A DNA stretch of 31,262 nt from a virus. The first letter of the stretch is position 1. Every line of letters starts with the position of its first letter. A program made the position numbers and the translations under genes. The notes under the pieces are model-generated. The model saw nothing but the letters and a program-made list of their open reading frames with translations. It was not told the DNA's origin and did no database searches. The stretch is taken from positions 1-31,262 of IMG/VR virus record IMGVR_UViG_3300037551_000020. One strand, given 5' to 3'. Of this stretch, positions 27,985-31,262 are shown in pieces.

Positions 27985-28027
27985 TGGTTCTCTCCTAGTA
28001 ATACAATCGCGGAAAAGGGGTCAGAGA

Positions 28028-28579
28028 TCATTTCTGTGCTTCACACAGTTTGACCAGTTGCTCTATGCACTCCCTTTGCCTGGTGATGCTTATGTGGGTG
28101 GTGCATCGTAGGATGCGGTAAGCCCGGCACCAACCAAGTCTTACGTAGTCGATTACTTCTTGTTGGAGACTTTGAACTGCGACAGTATACCCCACGGCTT
28201 CTAGTACCTTGTACTTGTCACCCTTTCCGGTTTTGAGGTATTGAAGGAGTTCTTTGGGCGCACCCGCCCATTTCTTCTTCAATACCTTCAGTAGCTCTGA
28301 TGAGACGAATTTGAGTACGGTCTGTACCTTCAAGCCAGAGGCATGGATAAGGACCCACATTCGATCTTCCGGCCTTACACGCTTACCCATGCATACCTTA
28401 CACTGGCCTCCTTCTAGACCCTTACACATCGTTGTCCTGCTGCCAAGCCTCAGGTCGCCTACCATCCTGGGCGTAATGACTTCTACACCAAGCTTGCGGA
28501 AGAGCGATTCAACTTGAGCTTGATTGTAGCAAAGAGGGTGTGCGTTCATGATACTGCTGACCGTAGCTTTGCACTTCAT
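28028..28579 (-). CDS. Unassigned basic protein
   Basis: A 183-residue protein with AAGGA eight bases before ATG 28579. It has cysteines in MCKGLEGGQCKVCMGKRVRP (about 51-70), a possible C-x7-C-x2-C zinc site, then long basic helices (L-L-K-V-L-K-K-K-W). The C-terminal part has C-R-A-Y-R-I-L-R-C-T-T-H. No family is recognised; nucleic-acid binding would fit the charge. Confidence 0.62.
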   Translation of the reverse strand: MKCKATVSSIMNAHPLCYNQAQVESLFRKLGVEVITPRMVGDLRLGSRTTMCKGLEGGQCKVCMGKRVRPEDRMWVLIHASGLKVQTVLKFVSSELLKVLKKKWAGAPKELLQYLKTGKGDKYKVLEAVGYTVAVQSLQQEVIDYVRLGWCRAYRILRCTTHISITRQRECIEQLVKLCEAQK

Positions 28580-28599
28580 AGTTGCTTTCCTTGTGTCTG

Positions 28600-28839
28600 T
28601 TAGTTCTCTAGAAACAGCCCCTTCGCTAGCCGCTCATCGCGTTGTGGGTTGCTTTTGATATTGAGCGTGGTGGACTCACCGAAACATCTCACTCCACACG
28701 CAGGGCTCTCACCACCGTAGATTCTAATGAGGCCGGCTGAGGTTATTTTCCCCATGTTCTTGAATTGAGAGTGTGACATAGTGGGCGGAAATATGATCAT
28801 GTCATCGCTCACCACAACGTACTTCCAGTAGTCTTGCAT
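28600..28839 (-). CDS. Conserved small phage protein
   Basis: A 79-residue protein with AAAGGA upstream. It reads W-K-Y-V-V-V-S-D-D-M-I-I-F-P-P-T-M-S-H, then K-I-T-S-A-G-L-I-R-I-Y, then C-F-G-E-S-T-T-L-N-I-K-S. The blocks Y-V-V-V-x-D-x-x-I-I-F-P, T-S-A-G-x-x-R and C-x-G-x-S-x-x-L-x-I-x-S recur in small hypothetical phage proteins. Function is unknown. Confidence 0.63.
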   Translation of the reverse strand: MQDYWKYVVVSDDMIIFPPTMSHSQFKNMGKITSAGLIRIYGGESPACGVRCFGESTTLNIKSNPQRDERLAKGLFLEN

Positions 28840-28880
28840 GTTGGCTTTCCTTTTGTTTATCTCTTAGATCGGCGGAAGAG

Positions 28881-29126
28881 TTAAGGGTTCAAGTTTTTCC
28901 AGTCAGCAGCTTTCCATAGCTCCTTGAGTGACTTGAACAATTCATAGATGAGGAATACCTCCCATGTTGGAGATAGTAGAGCCGCTCTTGCTCCTCGCCG
29001 TCTAACCGAGCTGGGCCATCGGGTGGCCTGGTCTTCTAGTGCGCAGCTGGAAGACCCTTGTGCCATTAGACCCACAACAAAGATCATAATGGCTACGATT
29101 ACGTGTGCCCAAATGTATGGTCGCAT
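28881..29126 (-). CDS. Small membrane or exported protein
   Basis: An 81-residue protein with AAGGAG five bases before ATG 29126. The N-terminus I-W-A-H-V-I-V-A-I-M-I-F-V-V-G-L-M-A is a signal anchor or signal peptide. A Ser/Arg-rich loop follows, then a second weakly hydrophobic helix (W-E-V-F-L-I-Y-E-L-F-K-S-L). A membrane role is likely; lysis or envelope functions are possible but unsupported. Confidence 0.6.
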   Translation of the reverse strand: MRPYIWAHVIVAIMIFVVGLMAQGSSSCALEDQATRWPSSVRRRGARAALLSPTWEVFLIYELFKSLKELWKAADWKNLNP

Positions 29127-29128
29127 GT

Positions 29129-29470
29129 CTACTCCTTGATCGTAGTTAGTATTACTTCCCCCGATTGAGCAGCGTAGTCCACATGTCCTGCTTCCAGCTT
29201 GCCCAGGAGAACTCCCTGTCGCTCTTTTGCAAGTAAGTTACAGAGCGAGTCATAACGTTCTTTGTCAGTCATACCCAGTAGTAACCCCTTATCGAAGTAA
29301 TAGGTGCTCAGCTCTACCTTGTGATGGGCAGTTTTGACTATGTACCTGCAATCGCGCCGTGCCTTGTTGCTCTCTCGTAAGTCTCTGATGCTGACTTCTT
29401 CTCCGACCTTCGGCAGCTCCCCTTCCGTCTCACAGATGTTCTCGCCTTTTGCAAACCATAAAATGCGCAT
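29129..29470 (-). CDS. Unassigned protein under its own promoter
   Basis: ATG 29470 (113 residues) is chosen for AGGAG seven bases upstream; an extended in-frame start would run through the inverted repeat in the leader. It has I-L-W-F-A-K-G-E-N-I at the start and K-V-G-E-E-V-S-I-R-D-L after it, a beta-barrel-like beginning, then Y-I-V-K-T-A-H-H-K-V-E-L. A GGTATAAG box and a 16-bp inverted repeat precede it. Function is unknown. Confidence 0.62.
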   Translation of the reverse strand: MRILWFAKGENICETEGELPKVGEEVSIRDLRESNKARRDCRYIVKTAHHKVELSTYYFDKGLLLGMTDKERYDSLCNLLAKERQGVLLGKLEAGHVDYAAQSGEVILTTIKE

Positions 29471-29502
29471 TGTTGTTCTCCTAATGAGTGGCCGGAAACT
29501 AA

Positions 29503-29569
29503 AAGGAGTGGTGTTGTACCTTGGAGATATATTGGGCCCAAGGATTGACCAGTTACAACACCACTCCTT
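29503..29569 (-). repeat. 16-bp perfect inverted repeat in the mRNA leader
   Basis: AAGGAGTGGTGTTGTA (29503-29518) pairs with TACAACACCACTCCTT (29554-29569). An inner CCTTGG/CCAAGG stem sits within the 35-base spacer. The promoter box at 29577-29584 would start transcription at about 29570, so the hairpin would form the very 5' end of the mRNA. The 3' arm is followed by TTTTAG, so it may instead act as an attenuator. Confidence 0.7.
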
Positions 29570-29576
29570 CACTATC

Positions 29577-29584
29577 CTTATACC
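29577..29584 (-). promoter_or_regulatory. GGTATAAG promoter box
   Basis: The - strand reads ACAGGTATAAGGATAGTG. It overlaps the last codons of the 29578 gene and stands just before the long inverted repeat and the 29470 gene. It shares GGTATAAGGA and the following A-G-T-G with the box at 30458-30465. Confidence 0.6.
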
Positions 29585-29766
29585 TGTTCTACTTCTACTT
29601 CTACTCTTTCTCTTACGATACTCCAGACAAGCCCCAGGATGAGGTTAGAGAACTCTAGAGTGGCTGGGTTCTTCCCCCATATGTCGACAAGATTCTTGAT
29701 CTCTCTGATTTTGTCTTGAGTCATGTCAATCTCTCCTATCGGCGAGCCTTGCAGGCAGCTAGTCAT
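29578..29766 (-). CDS. Small acidic-tailed protein
   Basis: A 62-residue protein whose ATG overlaps the preceding reading frame's TGA (ATGA). It is helical with I-L-G-L-V-W-S-I-V in the middle and a Val-Glu repeat tail (V-E-V-E-V-E) encoded by a hexanucleotide repeat, which also contains the promoter box of the next gene. Function is unknown. Confidence 0.55.
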   Translation of the reverse strand: MTSCLQGSPIGEIDMTQDKIREIKNLVDIWGKNPATLEFSNLILGLVWSIVRERVEVEVEQV

Positions 29767-29940
29767 CTTTCATAATCGGTGGTCATCGTGCCAAAGGCCG
29801 ACGCCTCGTTATCGGTAAGCCACCTTGCCAACTCTTCGGGTGTTGCCAATCTTTTGGAACCATTCGTACTTCGCGTCCCATGTTGATTTTACGAGGCGTT
29901 CTATGCCACCGTCGAGCCTCTCACTCGACAGTGGGAACAA
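29763..29940 (-). pseudogene. Small gene split by a one-base frameshift
   Basis: From TTG 29940, 43 codons read coherently to D-A-K-Y-E-W-F-Q-K-I-G-N-T and then turn to an unlikely sequence that stops at 29809. Skipping one C there continues as E-E-L-A-R-W-L-T-D-N-E-A-S-A-F-G and ends with a TGA that overlaps the next ATG, as elsewhere in this block. The joined protein resembles small phage proteins with a Y-x-W-F-x-K-I...E-E-L-A-x-W-L pattern. The stretch is GC-richer than its surroundings. Either a recent frameshift or a programmed +1 shift at ACC CGA. Confidence 0.55.
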
Positions 29941-29946
29941 CGTCTC

Positions 29947-30003
29947 CTAGAAGAGAAGGCAGGCTATTCCGAAAGCTATAGCTAGGATGTCTAGAAACTT
30001 CAT
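29947..30003 (-). CDS. 18-residue membrane peptide
   Basis: MKFLDILAIAFGIACLLF, with GAGG five bases before ATG 30003, which lies two bases after the upstream stop. It is a single hydrophobic helix. The spacing and ribosome site support translation. Its role is unknown. Confidence 0.5.
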   Translation of the reverse strand: MKFLDILAIAFGIACLLF

Positions 30004-30005
30004 GT

Positions 30006-30332
30006 CTACCTCAGCTTTGCTATGATCCTACTATACTCTTCTTCAGTGAAGTGAATGTTCTTGATCATGTATTTGCAATCCGTGCAATCCGTGCAACCCT
30101 TGCAATCCATGCAACGAGTGCAATCCGTGCAACGAGTGCAATCCGTGCAACGAATGCAATCCGTGCAATCCGTGCAATCCGTGCAATCCGTGCAACCCGT
30201 GCAACCCGTGCAACCCGTGCAATCCGTGCAACCCGTGCAATCCGTGCAATCCGTGCAACGAGTGTTTTCAAGATTCAAAAGGATCTTGAGTTCTTCTGGA
30301 CTTGCGTTAAGTATCTGTTCTTTTGTCACCAT
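30006..30332 (-). CDS. Cys-x-x triplet-repeat protein
   Basis: A 108-residue protein with AGGAG eight bases before ATG 30332. A helical N-terminus of about 24 residues ([12 protein letters not shown]) leads into 21 cysteines spaced exactly every third residue (C-T-D, C-T-G, C-T-R and similar). A polar C-terminus follows, including E-E-E-Y-S-R-I. Strict Cys-x-x spacing over about 60 residues suggests a regular triangular coil holding metal clusters or disulphides, or a metal-storage or redox-buffer peptide. No known fold is assigned. The encoding DNA is a 9-bp tandem repeat that can change copy number. Confidence 0.75.
   Translation of the reverse strand: MVTKEQILNASPEELKILLNLENTRCTDCTDCTGCTDCTGCTGCTGCTDCTDCTDCTDCIRCTDCTRCTDCTRCMDCKGCTDCTDCKYMIKNIHFTEEEYSRIIAKLR
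30074..30262. repeat. 21 tandem 9-bp units inside the Cys-x-x gene
   Basis: TGCAATCCG alternates with near variants (TGCAACCCG, TGCAACGAG, TGCAACGAA) for 21 units in frame. Units differ mainly in the third amino acid (Asp, Gly, Arg). Substitutions show that the array has diverged by point changes as well as duplication. Confidence 0.9.
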
Positions 30333-30343
30333 GGGGCATTCTC

Positions 30344-30439
30344 CTAACGTATGGTCTTTAGCTTCTTTATTAGACTCTCCTTCGATACAGGCACGGATAC
30401 AAGGATTTGATTGATAACATCAAGTGGGCCTCTGGGCAT
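30344..30439 (-). CDS. 31-residue leader peptide or small protein
   Basis: ATG 30439 has GGAGG seven bases upstream, the best ribosome site in this part, and the first in-frame stop is at 30344-30346. It lies between the promoter box and the Cys-x-x gene. The peptide starts MPRGPLDVI and ends with Lys/Arg. It may be a small protein in its own right or a leader that couples translation. Confidence 0.5.
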   Translation of the reverse strand: MPRGPLDVINQILVSVPVSKESLIKKLKTIR

Positions 30440-30457
30440 GTCTATACCTCCACTTTC

Positions 30458-30465
30458 CTTATACC
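30458..30465 (-). promoter_or_regulatory. GGTATAAG promoter box at the head of the leftward block
   Basis: The - strand reads GCAGGTATAAGGAAAGTGG. It stands about 20 bases before the strong ribosome site of the 30439 frame and at the edge of the divergent intergenic region, as expected for the first promoter of the leftward accessory block. Confidence 0.62.
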
Positions 30466-30783
30466 TGCTTGCCTACCTTTCTTGCCCTTTCCCAAAACAA
30501 AACGGCCGGCAAAAGAAGGGAGGCTTAGTCTTCAGTAACCCTATGTCCAAGTAATAGGAGATGTAGGGGCTTTACTTCAGGAGTATTGATTGCATGGGTT
30601 TGTGTGGTGCAAGGTAAGACCTTGTGGGTCGAGTTTGATCTGTTTTTAGAGATCAAGCTAATTCCTTAATGATATCATAGAGTTACATGATGAGGTTGAG
30701 TCGATAGACCCCGATGGTATACAAGTATGTAAAAGAACTTGCATTTTAGGGGGACTTGGTCAATTGTTAGATCTTAGGACTGG
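30466..30783. other. Divergent intergenic region
   Basis: There is no gene on either strand; all frames are short. It holds a small stem TTGATCT/AGATCAA (30635-30656), an AAGGT/ACCTT stem, and TTGAGT with a 16-base spacer before TATACA (30696-30723), a possible sigma70-type promoter for the rightward gene. The region separates leftward and rightward units. Confidence 0.5.
30696..30723 (+). promoter_or_regulatory. Weak sigma70-like promoter
   Basis: TTGAGT (30696-30701), 16 bases, TATACA (30718-30723). Four of six bases match each consensus element. Transcription would start about 30730 and include the hexanucleotide repeat in the leader of the 30892 gene. Confidence 0.35.
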
Positions 30784-30855
30784 CAGGAACAGGAACAGGA
30801 ACAGGAACAGGAACAGGAACAGGAACAGGAACAGGAACAGGAACAGGAACAGGAA
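30784..30855 (+). repeat. (CAGGAA)12 perfect hexanucleotide repeat
   Basis: Twelve identical CAGGAA copies end 36 bases before ATG 30892. No mismatch is present, so the array is young or actively maintained. Each unit contains AGGA, an imperfect ribosome-site core. The in-frame readings on the - strand are a Ser/Cys repeat without ribosome site, so the array is taken as non-coding. Confidence 0.92.
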
Positions 30856-30891
30856 CCAAGACAGGGTAACGAGTAATCAAGGAGCCTTAAA

Positions 30892-31122
30892 ATGTATAGA
30901 GAATTAACACAACGCATGGTGAAACCAGTAGAAGATGTGTGCCCACGTTGTACTGGAGAGCTTGATGTTGCCCTTCCCGGCTTCTTGGATATAGAGCGTG
31001 TATCCATTTGCCGTGCTTGTGCTGCCGTGGTCACCTATGCGGATATAGATGTGGCCGGCATGAATGAAGAGCAGGCTCTATATTCAGTTCCCCTATCCCA
31101 CCGGCTACCAGCTATAGCCTGA
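30892..31122 (+). CDS. Small zinc-ribbon protein
   Basis: A 76-residue protein with AAGGAG (30879-30884) upstream of ATG 30892. CPRC (17-20) and CRAC (about 40-43) form a C-x2-C...C-x2-C zinc ribbon. The C-terminal half is acidic with G-M-N-E-E-Q-A-L-Y-S-V. It is transcribed away from the leftward block and has the perfect hexanucleotide repeat in its leader. Function is unknown; a regulator is possible. Confidence 0.7.
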   Translation: MYRELTQRMVKPVEDVCPRCTGELDVALPGFLDIERVSICRACAAVVTYADIDVAGMNEEQALYSVPLSHRLPAIA

Positions 31123-31237
31123 GCTGAATGCTGCCTCTTCTCTACCCGCGAACTCCTATAGATGAGGCCGGTAAAGAGAGTAGAACAAAGTCTTGCCCAG
31201 CCAGTTAGCTATAGCTTTTGAAATGCTAGCCGTCATG

Positions 31238-31250
31238 CGACCCTGGGTCG
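31238..31250. repeat. Small GC-rich palindrome near the right edge
   Basis: CGACCC and GGGTCG flank one base. It lies in the 140-base stretch after the last gene, where no reading frame with a ribosome site is seen. It may be part of a terminator hairpin, but no U-run follows inside the window. Confidence 0.35.
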
Positions 31251-31262
31251 TGCATATGGTAT

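Noticed and set aside
30074-30262. Possible CRISPR array
   Set aside because: Units are 9 bp, contiguous and in frame within a gene; there are no spacers.
30774-31034. - strand frame over the hexanucleotide repeat giving a Ser/Cys repeat protein
   Set aside because: Antisense to the zinc-ribbon gene, no ribosome site, and the repeat simply stays open by its period of six.
1-31262. tRNA genes
   Set aside because: No GGTTCGA-type T-arm with matching acceptor stem was found on either strand by eye.

Overview
The window is a stretch of a large tailed-phage genome (or the equivalent part of a prophage) with a contractile tail. A very large tail sheath protein (4296-7718) and a probable tail tube protein (8680-9420) identify a myovirus. 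Genes are packed tightly, mostly with ATGA-type stop/start overlaps or gaps of a few bases. TAA, TAG and TGA all act as stops, and no tRNA is visible. The host cannot be named. A small lipoprotein with a clear lipobox hints at a diderm bacterium, but this is weak.

Left third (1-10861, + strand): the virion module. It holds a HExxH protein, an unassigned protein, an Acb2-like small protein of foreign-looking composition, a neck/tail-completion candidate with FN3-like and zinc-ribbon parts, a small membrane protein, a second tail-completion candidate, the sheath, a zinc-finger HNH homing endonuclease placed between sheath and tube, the tube, a DUF5661 protein, another unassigned protein, and a 20-residue membrane peptide. 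Several of these carry an N-terminal F-x-(D)-E-L-x-K-(I/L/T)-like tag, which may target them to the virion.

Centre (10862-11236): no gene. A run of strong hairpins lies between a promoter-like box and a terminator-like hairpin on the - strand. This fits a structured non-coding RNA of about 340 nt.

Right two thirds (11237-30465, - strand): about 45 small accessory genes, very rich in CxxC zinc motifs. Recognisable ones are two J-domain proteins (one an apparent chimera of J domain, kinase N-lobe and the C-terminal half of a PurA/PurZ synthetase), a DarG/TARG1-type macro domain, a Lar-like zinc protein, a GT8-like glycosyltransferase overlapping a spermidine-synthase-like methyltransferase, a transglutaminase-like Cys-His-Asp protein, a DUF6117-like protein, a CCHC zinc-knuckle protein and a lipoprotein. 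The transcription units appear to start at a recurring GGTATAAG box (four exact copies on - and one on +, plus two variants). Two units end in intrinsic terminators just before the next box.

Right end (30466-31262): a divergent intergenic region with a perfect 12-copy hexanucleotide repeat, then a + strand zinc-ribbon gene. Next to it on the - strand is a gene made largely of 21 tandem 9-bp units encoding Cys-x-x triplets.

The strongest candidates for undescribed biology are the 340-nt structured RNA locus, the J-domain/PurA chimera, the Cys-x-x repeat protein, and the promoter system with its inverted repeats. The Acb2-like sponge candidate, the macro domain and the Lar-like protein together suggest an anti-defence repertoire.
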